This document shows, piece after piece, positions 8,313 through 16,202 of a stretch of DNA of 64,000 bases (the stretch's first letter is position 1; each line of letters begins with the position of its first letter). The notes beneath the pieces are model-generated. The model saw only the letters and a list, made by a program, of their open reading frames with translations. It was not told the DNA's origin and searched no databases. This DNA is from Dyadobacter crusticola DSM 16708 (GTDB lineage Bacteria > Bacteroidota > Bacteroidia > Cytophagales > Spirosomataceae): assembly GCF_000701505.1 (NCBI RefSeq), contig NZ_JNJB01000007.1, positions 23,302 through 87,301 of the forward strand, given 5' to 3'. A program made the translations under genes and the position numbers.

Positions 8313-8463
8313 ATCGCATATATGGGTTAGGGTGGGATTAACTGTGCAGTAAATGTTTAATCTCTTCCTTTTTACTTCTGGATACAGACAGTGAATGATA
8401 CAACAACCACTGTGAATTCTGCTCCCTCTGAAATGTATTGTAAAACAGTACGGTACCTATAAC

Positions 8464-8498
8464 CCAGCTTGCAAAGCTTGGGAATAGTAGTACATTTG
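8464..8498 (+). promoter_or_regulatory. Bacteroidota-type promoter for the MATE gene
   Basis: TTG at 8469-8471 is followed by exactly 19 bases and then TACATTTG (8491-8498), matching the Bacteroidota sigma-A consensus TTTG-N19-TAnnTTTG. An imperfect palindrome, CCAGCTTGCAAAGCTTGG (8464-8481), overlaps the upstream element and could be a repressor site. Confidence 0.65.
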
Positions 8499-8523
8499 CG
8501 CCCCCAAATCTGAAAATATCCCC

Positions 8524-9891
8524 GTGTCAGCTACTAACCAGCTCGGGCATGCGCCCGTAAGATATCTGTTTTTTCAAAATTATGGCCCTGCGATTATCAG
8601 CCTGCTGTCTTCCATTCTTCACCAGGTGATTAATGGGATTATACTCGGACAGCAGGTTGGAAAGGAAGGGCTGGCAGCGGTAGGTTTATTCGGTCCGGTG
8701 GTTATCATTCTGGTGGCATTGAGCTTGCCCATTATGATTGGCGGTGGAGTGCTGATTGGCAACGGGATTGGTGCTGGCGACTTTGAGAGTGTACAACAGG
8801 TATTTCAGTTCGCCACCACTTTGGTTATTATAATCGGCGGCTTCGTGGCCATTTGCGCGCCGTTTTTCTCAGTGCCGCTTGCCCGTTTTCTGGCTGGATC
8901 AGAAAATTCATTGCTAACTAAGAATACTGCTGATTATGCTTTCTGGCAGCTGGTTAGTCTGCCGGTCTTCTTTCTTGGAATGGTATGGGGGAATTTCGTC
9001 CGCGCCAACAATGAGCCTAAAGTCACAAGAAATGCCTCGGTTTTAGCTGCGGCTGTCAATATCGTTCTGGATCTGATACTCGTTCTCGTTCTGGATATGG
9101 GCGTGGAAGGCGCTTCCATTGCAACAGCGATTGCATTAACGTGTGGTGCTGCCTACCTCTTTGTTTTTATTTCAAAAGGCAAAACTCATTTTGGCTTTTC
9201 TTGCTTCCGCTTCACTTTGAAACTTTCGCAATGGAAAGAGTACTTCAAAATCGGCTTACCTTCATTTGCGTCTGAAATCGCATTTTCTTCCGGCCTGCTG
9301 TTTATCAATCAGGCATTGATACCTTACGGCGCAACTGCTGTGGCTGCTTTTGGATTAGTCAACTACCTTAGCTTTCTGCTCATCCGGCCGTTTACGGCTG
9401 CTATGATTGCCGCGCTTCCGATTATGTCATTCAATATCGGCGCAAAACAGCCGCAGCGGGTGCTGGATACCTTACGGTTCTCCCTGGGCTTTACATTGTT
9501 TTTGGGGATTATAGCGGCTGGTAGCGGTTTATTGCTGTCCGATCAGCTCATTCGGCTATTTTCCGGGGATCAAAGTATGGCTTACCGCGAAACTGCCAGT
9601 CACGCAATGAATTTGTACTTCCTGCTGTTTCTGGCAGCCGGCCCTAACTACCTGCTTGCAGCCTTCTTGCAAAGTACCGGGAAAACGATTGCTTCTCTTT
9701 CTGTTAATCTTCTGAAGGGACTCCTGCTGGTAGTACCCGCCCTTGCGATCCTGCCAAACTATTTGGGTCTGCCCGGCATTTGGCTGTCCCGGTCCCTGTC
9801 GGAGATTCTGGCGTTTATCGCCATTGCAGCTTATACCTTTTGTTACAAAAAGCGCTATTATACCGCCGATGCAATCCTGCAAAATAGCTAG
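8524..9891 (+). CDS. MATE family multidrug/metabolite efflux transporter
   Basis: A 455-residue protein with about twelve hydrophobic segments arranged in two homologous halves, as in the NorM/DinF exporters, which expel cationic drugs or metabolites in exchange for Na+ or H+. The first half has GPVVIILVALSLPIMIGGG and FVRANNEPKVTRNASVLAA; the second half repeats the pattern with FLLIRPFTAAMIAALPIMSF. Translation most likely begins at GTG 8524, since no ATG lies near the N-terminus and the predicted promoter is 26 bp upstream. It diverges from an AraC regulator. Confidence 0.93.
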   Translation: MSATNQLGHAPVRYLFFQNYGPAIISLLSSILHQVINGIILGQQVGKEGLAAVGLFGPVVIILVALSLPIMIGGGVLIGNGIGAGDFESVQQVFQFATTLVIIIGGFVAICAPFFSVPLARFLAGSENSLLTKNTADYAFWQLVSLPVFFLGMVWGNFVRANNEPKVTRNASVLAAAVNIVLDLILVLVLDMGVEGASIATAIALTCGAAYLFVFISKGKTHFGFSCFRFTLKLSQWKEYFKIGLPSFASEIAFSSGLLFINQALIPYGATAVAAFGLVNYLSFLLIRPFTAAMIAALPIMSFNIGAKQPQRVLDTLRFSLGFTLFLGIIAAGSGLLLSDQLIRLFSGDQSMAYRETASHAMNLYFLLFLAAGPNYLLAAFLQSTGKTIASLSVNLLKGLLLVVPALAILPNYLGLPGIWLSRSLSEILAFIAIAAYTFCYKKRYYTADAILQNS

Positions 9892-10081
9892 TCCGATACC
9901 GTAAATACTTACTTGTCAAGCTCGTGTATTTCCGTCAGTCCATTATAGTAACAGCAAATTAGTAACGACTCAGCGTGAAGATGTTTTAGTGAATGATTGC
10001 GATTATGGTCCACGAAGCACATCAGGAACTTTTAACGCATTATATTCTTTCTAAACCTGAGCCTACTCTATAAATACTAAT

Positions 10082-11104
10082 ATGAAAAAAATAGGATTTC
10101 TATCGTTCGGGCACTGGGCAAATCACCCGGCATACAACGCCCGGACAGCGAGCGACACATTGCTCCAATCCATTGACCTGGCTGTTGCTGCCGAAGAAAT
10201 TGGTTTAGATGGCGCTTACTTTCGGGTACACCATTTTGCAGCACAGCTTGCTTCGCCATTTCCATTGCTGGCGGCCGTTGGTGCAAAAACCAGCAAAATC
10301 GAAATTGGGACCGGCGTTATTGATATGCGTTACGAAAACCCTTTGTATATGGTGGAGGACGCCGGAGCCGCGGACCTGATCTCGGAAGGGCGATTGCAAC
10401 TGGGCATCAGCAGAGGATCGCCGGAACAGGTTATCGACGGGTGGCGCTATTTCGGATACGAACCAGCAGACGGAGAGACCGACGCGGACATGGGACGCCG
10501 CAAAGCGCTGGAATTTCTTGAAAGGTTGAATGGCGTTGGTTTCGCTGAGCCGAATCCGTACCCAATGTTTCCGAACCCGCCGGGCCTGCTGCGTCTCGAA
10601 CCCTATTCTGAGGAACTGCGGGAGCGAATCTGGTGGGGTGCTGGTTCCAACGCTACTGCTGTTTGGGCGGCTGAAAACGGAATGAACCTTCAAAGTTCTA
10701 CATTGAAGTTCGATGAAAGTGGCAAGCCTTTTCACATTCAACAGGCAGAGCAGATCAGGTTGTATAAGGAGGCCTGGAAAAAAGCGGGGCACCAGCGAGA
10801 GCCCAGGGTGTCGGTAAGCCGGTCTATTTTCGCATTGGTAAACGATCAGGACCGCTATCTTTTCGGACAGGAATCAAATCGAAGAGATAAGATCGGAATG
10901 ATCGAACAGGACAAACGCGCTATCTTCGGCAGAAGCTATGCCGCTGAACCTGATCAGCTTATCAAGGATTTAGCACAGGACGAAGCGATCCAGGAAGCAG
11001 ATACTGTTTTATTGACAATCCCCAATACACTGGGCGTAGACTACAATGTGCATGTGCTCTCTTCTATCTTGGAGCATGTAGCACCCGGATTAGGCTGGCG
11101 CTGA
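10082..11104 (+). CDS. LLM class flavin-dependent oxidoreductase
   Basis: A 340-residue luciferase-like monooxygenase with a TIM-barrel fold. It has the N-terminal strand FLSFGHW, LAVAAEEIGLDGAYFRVHHF, and the block IEIGTGVIDMRYENPLYMVEDAGAAD split by the flavin-binding loop, then SEGRLQLGISRGSPE. Enzymes of this group use FMNH2 and O2 to oxidise small organic substrates; the substrate here is unknown. It is monocistronic: preceded by about 190 bp without a recognisable gene and followed by a hairpin. Confidence 0.9.
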   Translation: MKKIGFLSFGHWANHPAYNARTASDTLLQSIDLAVAAEEIGLDGAYFRVHHFAAQLASPFPLLAAVGAKTSKIEIGTGVIDMRYENPLYMVEDAGAADLISEGRLQLGISRGSPEQVIDGWRYFGYEPADGETDADMGRRKALEFLERLNGVGFAEPNPYPMFPNPPGLLRLEPYSEELRERIWWGAGSNATAVWAAENGMNLQSSTLKFDESGKPFHIQQAEQIRLYKEAWKKAGHQREPRVSVSRSIFALVNDQDRYLFGQESNRRDKIGMIEQDKRAIFGRSYAAEPDQLIKDLAQDEAIQEADTVLLTIPNTLGVDYNVHVLSSILEHVAPGLGWR

Positions 11105-11129
11105 GTTTTTGAATTGGAATTTGATTTTC

Positions 11130-11168
11130 GTGGCAACCGGTGCAAAGCTGGTTGCCACTTGTTATTTT
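11130..11168 (+). terminator. Intrinsic terminator after the LLM oxidoreductase
   Basis: GTGGCAACC (11130-11138) and GGTTGCCAC (11150-11158) form a perfect 9-bp stem, followed by the T-rich TTGTTATTTT. Confidence 0.7.
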
Positions 11169-11283
11169 GGTGCAATGAGTTGATTGGGTTTGGCACGAGG
11201 ACGTGCATTGTTCGATTTACTAGGTTATTCAAGACCTCATTTTTTGTACTTTCGCCTAAACTCCTGCTAAACCAATCTTTAAG

Positions 11284-11454
11284 ATGAATCCGATCTGGGC
11301 TATCGTGGCTATCATTCTTGGCGTCACTTTATACAAACAATTTGATTTTCAAACCCTGCAGTTCGAAAAGCCAGCGTTGGGTGTTGTGTATTTGCTAACA
11401 TTTGTTGCTTCGGTCTATTTTCTGATCAAAAGCAGGAAGCAATCGACTAAGTAA
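11284..11454 (+). CDS. Small two-helix membrane protein upstream of topB
   Basis: A 56-residue open frame starting with ATG. It encodes an N-terminal hydrophobic helix (IWAIVAIILGVTLY), a short polar linker (KQFDFQTLQFEKPA), a second hydrophobic helix (LGVVYLLTFVASVYFLI) and a basic tail (KSRKQSTK). This has the look of a real small inner-membrane hairpin protein. It ends 11 bp before the topoisomerase III start, so the two are probably co-transcribed. I do not recognise a family. Confidence 0.7.
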   Translation: MNPIWAIVAIILGVTLYKQFDFQTLQFEKPALGVVYLLTFVASVYFLIKSRKQSTK

Positions 11455-11465
11455 GTTCCACAGTC

Positions 11466-13592
11466 ATGAAAGTGTGTATTGCTGAAAAGCCCAGCGTTGC
11501 GAAGGATATTGCGGGAGTGATCGGGGCCAACCAGCGACGAGACGGTTACTACGAAGGTAACGGGTACCAGGTAACCTGGACATTCGGGCATTTTTGTACA
11601 TTGAAAGAGCCTCACGACTATACGGAACGCTGGAAAGCTTGGCGGCTGGAAGATCTGCCCATGATCCCGTCGAGCTTTGGTATCAAGCTGATCGACAATG
11701 CGGGTGCATTGAAGCAGTTTGCCGTAATTGAAAGTCTGGTCAGTCAGTGCGAAGAGGTGATCAATTGCGGGGATGCAGGGCAGGAGGGAGAGCTGATCCA
11801 GCGATGGGTTTTGCTGAAAGCCAAATGCAATGTGCCTGTCAAGCGCCTCTGGATTTCTTCACTGACAGAGCAGGCGATCCGTGAGGGTTTTGAAAAGTTG
11901 AAAGACAGCGAGGTTTACAACAACTTGTATGCAGCCGGCAGCGCCCGCGCGATCGGTGACTGGCTGCTCGGTATGAATGCGACCCGACTTTTTACCAAAA
12001 AATTCGGTCAGGGGAAAGTGGTACTGAGCATTGGTCGCGTACAAACACCAACCCTCGCGCTCATCGTGCAGCGGCAAAAAGAAATCAATGCATTTGTTTC
12101 GGAAGAATATTGGGAATTAAAAACCATTTACCGGGAGACGGAATTCACAGCAACCATTGACCGGATCAGAAACGAAGAGAAAGCAAACAAAGGCCTCGCA
12201 TACTTGCTTCAACACGATTTTGAAATAACCTCTTTTGAAAAGAAAGAAGGAAAAGAGGGAAACCCCAAGCTATTTGACCTGACCGGCCTGCAGGTAGAGG
12301 CGAACAAAAAATACGGCTACTCGGCCGAAGACACATTAAAGCACACGCAAAATCTTTACGAAAAGAAGTTCATCACGTACCCGAGGGTAGATACCACTTA
12401 TCTGTCCGAAGATCTGCATCCGAAAATCGAAGGGATACTCAGGGAACTTACCTACTATGCGCAATTCACTGCGCCGCTGCTGGAAAAACCAATTCCAAAG
12501 TCGAAGGCCGTTTTTGATGATAAAAAGGTAACAGATCACCATGCCATTATCCCCACGGGCGTGCTGCCGAGCCACGTTAGTCAGGATGAAAAACGGATTT
12601 ATGACCTGATCGCACGCCGTTTTATCGCCGTGTTTTATCCTGAATGCAAGGTTTCTAACACGACGGTTTTAGGGAAAGTCGGACAGGTGGAATTCAAGGC
12701 GACGGGAAAGCAGATCCTCGAACCTGGCTGGCGTGTTTTGTATGCCAATGATGCAAGCGCAAAAAAGGAAGCTGCGGAAGAAGAGAAGCTGATGCCCAAT
12801 TTTGAAGCAGGTGAAAGAGGCCTGCACAAGCCGCGCGTGCACCAGGGGAAAACCACGCCTCCGAAAGCATATACAGAAGCTACATTGCTCCGCGCTATGG
12901 AAACAGCCGGCAAGCAAGTAGAAGACGAAGAAATGCGGGAGCTCCTGAAAGACAATGGTATCGGAAGACCTTCCACCCGGGCCAACATCATCGAAACGCT
13001 CTTCAAGAGGCGCTACATTGAAAAGAAAAAGAAGAATATTTTCGCCACACAAACCGGTATCGACCTGATCGACACGATCCAGAACGAGCTGCTCAAAAGC
13101 GCGGAACTGACCGGAAACTGGGAACGCAAGCTGCGGCTGATTGAAAAAGGCGAGTACTCCATGGATACGTTCAAGCAGGAACTGATCCAGATGGTCGTGG
13201 ACCTGACGCAGGAAGTGAAAAATAACCGCGGACGTGCGATCAGCATAGCAGAAGAGGCTCCGGCGGAAGTTGAAAAAGAAGTAAAAGAGAAGAAGCCTGC
13301 CAAGCCGAAAGAGTCCAAAGAAGAGATTCACATTGAATCCCTAACCTGTCCAAAATGCAAAGCGCATTTACTGAAAAGAGGAAAAACAGCGTACGGCTGC
13401 TCTAACTTTCAGGTATGCGGCTTCAAGATTCCATTTGAATTTTTAGGTAAAAAGCTGACCGACAAGCATGTTTATGATTTGTTGAGCAAAGGAAAAACAG
13501 CCAGGATAAAAGGCTTGCAGATCCCCGGAAATCCCGAAACTACCGACGCTAAGCTCGTCATGAACGGTGATTTCAACTTCGAAGTGGGATAG
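11466..13592 (+). CDS. topB: DNA topoisomerase III
   Basis: A 708-residue type IA topoisomerase. The N-terminal Toprim domain shows MKVCIAEKPSVAKDIAGVIG and the acidic motif NCGDAGQEGELI. The catalytic Tyr lies in FITYPRVDTTYLS, and the gate domain continues through DNGIGRPSTRANIIETL. A Glu/Lys-rich linker (about residues 600-625) leads to a C-terminal zinc-ribbon-like module with CPKCK and CSNFQVCG, then a Toprim C-terminal repeat (LTDKHVYDLLSKGKTARIKGL). It relaxes and decatenates DNA during replication and recombination. It follows a small membrane protein gene by 11 bp. Confidence 0.96.
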   Translation: MKVCIAEKPSVAKDIAGVIGANQRRDGYYEGNGYQVTWTFGHFCTLKEPHDYTERWKAWRLEDLPMIPSSFGIKLIDNAGALKQFAVIESLVSQCEEVINCGDAGQEGELIQRWVLLKAKCNVPVKRLWISSLTEQAIREGFEKLKDSEVYNNLYAAGSARAIGDWLLGMNATRLFTKKFGQGKVVLSIGRVQTPTLALIVQRQKEINAFVSEEYWELKTIYRETEFTATIDRIRNEEKANKGLAYLLQHDFEITSFEKKEGKEGNPKLFDLTGLQVEANKKYGYSAEDTLKHTQNLYEKKFITYPRVDTTYLSEDLHPKIEGILRELTYYAQFTAPLLEKPIPKSKAVFDDKKVTDHHAIIPTGVLPSHVSQDEKRIYDLIARRFIAVFYPECKVSNTTVLGKVGQVEFKATGKQILEPGWRVLYANDASAKKEAAEEEKLMPNFEAGERGLHKPRVHQGKTTPPKAYTEATLLRAMETAGKQVEDEEMRELLKDNGIGRPSTRANIIETLFKRRYIEKKKKNIFATQTGIDLIDTIQNELLKSAELTGNWERKLRLIEKGEYSMDTFKQELIQMVVDLTQEVKNNRGRAISIAEEAPAEVEKEVKEKKPAKPKESKEEIHIESLTCPKCKAHLLKRGKTAYGCSNFQVCGFKIPFEFLGKKLTDKHVYDLLSKGKTARIKGLQIPGNPETTDAKLVMNGDFNFEVG

Positions 13593-13648
13593 CCCGGCGC
13601 GGCTAACAGCGATTCCTGAATGGAGGCACATACTTACCTTTCTCGCAG

Positions 13649-14320
13649 CTAGGTAGCGAGCACCACGATCACCGGCACCGCATTGTTCAGCATGTGCAGT
13701 AAGATGCTCCATTGGATACCATAACGCAGGGCGACGAATGCAAAGAGGATACCTGAAACGAAATGTGGAAGGAGGTTCAACGTGATCTCAAATGCATTTG
13801 CCTGGCTGAAATTGAAATTAGAGTGGTGCCATAAAGCAAAGCAGGCAGAACTGATCAATATGGTTGCAATGCGGTTTTTGCCCGTCACACTAATCAAAGC
13901 GCCACTGATCGGCTTACTGAACAGAAAAACAAACAACGCAGCGAGCACGAAGATCAAACCCGAATCCATGCCGGGCACATAGAAATTGACGCCGGTGAAA
14001 CGGGCCGCCAGCATGTAGAGCAGGAACACGGAAGATATCACTACAACCCTGCGCACATGCACAATCGTGCCCCTGAACGCCAGTTCCTCCATGATCGGTC
14101 CGGCAATGGCGACTTCAAAAAGGAAAGACAGAGTGATCCAGGCAGAAGAGAGTGTCCGCATGGAGCTCGCCCGTTCTGCCTCGCCGATCAGACCTTTGCT
14201 CTTCAAAAACACAAGAAAATTCGCGTAAATAAATTTGAATAGCACAACGGCCAGGTATGCCAGCAAGATCCGTTGGAGTTTGTATTTTGTACTGACCTCT
14301 TGTGATTCTTGCATTGCCAA
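13649..14320 (-). CDS. CPBP family intramembrane metalloprotease
   Basis: A 223-residue multi-pass protein with the CPBP/Abi signatures: the paired Glu of MEELAFRG, the His of ALWHHSNF and the C-terminal His-Asn of LLHMLNNAV. These residues form the membrane-embedded active site of CAAX-type prenyl endopeptidases and their bacterial relatives, some of which protect against bacteriocins or take part in protein maturation. It converges on topB. The substrate is unknown. Confidence 0.9.
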   Translation of the reverse strand: MAMQESQEVSTKYKLQRILLAYLAVVLFKFIYANFLVFLKSKGLIGEAERASSMRTLSSAWITLSFLFEVAIAGPIMEELAFRGTIVHVRRVVVISSVFLLYMLAARFTGVNFYVPGMDSGLIFVLAALFVFLFSKPISGALISVTGKNRIATILISSACFALWHHSNFNFSQANAFEITLNLLPHFVSGILFAFVALRYGIQWSILLHMLNNAVPVIVVLAT

Positions 14321-14485
14321 TTATCAGATCTTTCGAATGTAGCTTTGGTTTTTGAGGCAGCTAACAGCGTTACTAGCACAAGTCGGCAATATTCGTCAAC
14401 TTATGTAATTATTTTAGATTGTAGAGCTGGTGTTCCGCTGTGTTCCCCAGCTCTATATTTCCCTGTTTCAATACCAGCCAATTTC

Positions 14486-15550
14486 CTAAGCTTCGCTTTT
14501 CAAAGACGCCATGTCAATAACAAACCTATACTGCACGTCGCCTTTGAGTAATCTTTCGTAAGCTTCGTTGATATCCTGCATATCGATCATTTCGATATCG
14601 GCAACGATGTTGTGCTCTCCACAGAAATCAAGCATTTCCTGCGTTTCAGCGATACCGCCGATCATGGAACCTGCGAAGCTCTTGCGACCAATTATCAGGC
14701 TGAATGCGGCCACAGGCAGCGGATGCTCAGGTGCGCCAACCAGCGCCAGTGATCCGTCCACGCGTAACAAATTCAGGTACGCATTAATGTCATGCTCCGC
14801 CGACACTGCATCCAGAATAAAGTGCAGCTTTCCGCGAAATGCGGCCATTTGATCTGCATCTTTCGACAATACCACCTCGTCCGCTCCCAGACGCTTCGCT
14901 TCGCCGAACTTGGCTTCGGATGTAGTAAATGCAACAACCTCAGCGCCCATTGCTTTTGCAATTTTGATCGCCATATGACCAAGCCCGCCAATACCGACTA
15001 CCCCCACCTTTTTACCCGGGCCCACATTCCAGTGCCGCAGCGGCGAGTAAGTGGTGATTCCTGCACACAACAACGGGGCCGTAGCAGCAAGGTCAAGATT
15101 CTCGGGAATGCGAAGTACGAAATTCTCATCTACCACAACGCGTTCCGAGTACCCGCCGAAAGTGGGTGTGTCCAGGTACTTGTCCGGTGAGTTGTAAGTC
15201 TGCGTAGCGCCGGGCTCGCAAAATTGTTCCAATCCTTCCTGGCAGTACTGGCATTCGCGGCAGGAGTCCACAAGGCAGCCCACACCCACAACATCGCCTA
15301 CTTTAAACTTCGTAACGTGTTCTCCGACACTGACGATCTTGCCCACGATCTCGTGGCCGGGTACGCATGGATACTGGGTCCCATGCCACTCATTGCGTAT
15401 GGTATGCAGGTCGGAATGGCACACGCCGCAGTAGAGAATGTCAATTTCGACATCGTGTGCTGTCGGTTTTCTACGGTGAATGTCCAGCTGGTCGAGATCC
15501 GCATCCGCCGCTTCTGTTCCGTAAGCTTTTACGTTGATTGTATCTATCAT
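14486..15550 (-). CDS. Zinc-dependent alcohol dehydrogenase (YahK/CAD-type)
   Basis: A 354-residue medium-chain dehydrogenase. The catalytic zinc site is formed by CGVCHSD, PGHE and a later Cys; the structural zinc loop has four Cys in CRECQYCQEGLEQFC. The NADP-binding turn is VGIGGLGHMAIK. It belongs with NADP-dependent aldehyde reductases of the YahK/cinnamyl-alcohol group, which reduce aldehydes to alcohols. The start MIDTINVKAYG at 15550 is chosen over an in-frame ATG at 15793, which would add an 81-residue hydrophobic, non-homologous extension. Confidence 0.93.
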   Translation of the reverse strand: MIDTINVKAYGTEAADADLDQLDIHRRKPTAHDVEIDILYCGVCHSDLHTIRNEWHGTQYPCVPGHEIVGKIVSVGEHVTKFKVGDVVGVGCLVDSCRECQYCQEGLEQFCEPGATQTYNSPDKYLDTPTFGGYSERVVVDENFVLRIPENLDLAATAPLLCAGITTYSPLRHWNVGPGKKVGVVGIGGLGHMAIKIAKAMGAEVVAFTTSEAKFGEAKRLGADEVVLSKDADQMAAFRGKLHFILDAVSAEHDINAYLNLLRVDGSLALVGAPEHPLPVAAFSLIIGRKSFAGSMIGGIAETQEMLDFCGEHNIVADIEMIDMQDINEAYERLLKGDVQYRFVIDMASLKSEA

Positions 15551-15863
15551 ATTAGTAGTTAAATGGATGTGTATTGCATTGCTAACAAATCTGTACCGCG
15601 CCTGCAAACTGGTGCGAAATGTGCTGACAAATTTCGGTAAGCGTCCCAGGTGAAATATAAAGACATTCAAACAGATTAGTAAGAAAATCAAGGCTAACCG
15701 GATTGCGGCTTTTTGCATTGTCCAATTTCGGACACCGCACGTTCTTTCCCGAACAAATATCTTTTTGAAAATCCATTCAAATTGCGCTTTCACGCACTAT
15801 CTGGCTGTTTTTGACAAGTGGCACATATTTGTACTATAAAATATAAACTAATACACCAGCCTG
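15551..15863. other. Divergent intergenic region, ADH / PadR
   Basis: About 310 bp with no gene I can support. The 70 bp before the PadR start are AT-rich. A dyad TGTACTA-N12-TAATACA (15830-15855) lies just before the PadR start codon and is a candidate autoregulatory site; one base mismatches. Confidence 0.4.
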
Positions 15864-16202
15864 ATGCGACGTACCTATCTGGGAGAATTTGAAGAACTCG
15901 TTTTACTGATGATCGCCATTCTCGACGGTCAGGCTTACGGGGTGACCGTAAGTCAGGAAATTGAGCAACATACGGGGCGGGTAGTCACATTGGGGGCTAT
16001 TCATAACACGCTGATCCGCCTGGAAGAAAAGGGCTTTGTCCGCTCCGAGCTCGGCGGCGCTACCACGGAGCGCGGCGGGCGACGGAAAAGGCTTTTTAAA
16101 GTAACAGCGCTCGGGGCCGCGGCGCTCCGGGATATCCAGGATCTGCGGAGCAAGCTTTGGCAAATGATGCCCGACAATGCATTAAACATCAGTTCAATAT
16201 GA
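15864..16202 (+). CDS. PadR family transcriptional regulator
   Basis: A 112-residue PadR-type repressor. It has the family opening (GEFEELVLLMIAILDGQAYGVTVSQEIE), a recognition helix region (GAIHNTLIRLEEKGFVRSELGG) and the wing ERGGRRKRLFKVTALG. Its stop codon overlaps the start codon of the following permease (ATGA at 16199-16202), so the two are translationally coupled. PadR plus FtsX-type permease pairs are common in Bacteroidota, where the regulator probably controls its own operon. Confidence 0.93.
   Translation: MRRTYLGEFEELVLLMIAILDGQAYGVTVSQEIEQHTGRVVTLGAIHNTLIRLEEKGFVRSELGGATTERGGRRKRLFKVTALGAAALRDIQDLRSKLWQMMPDNALNISSI

Noticed and set aside
15551-15793. N-terminal hydrophobic extension of the alcohol dehydrogenase
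   Set aside because: The family N-terminus begins at 15550; the extra 81 codons carry no homologous features and lie in the promoter region.
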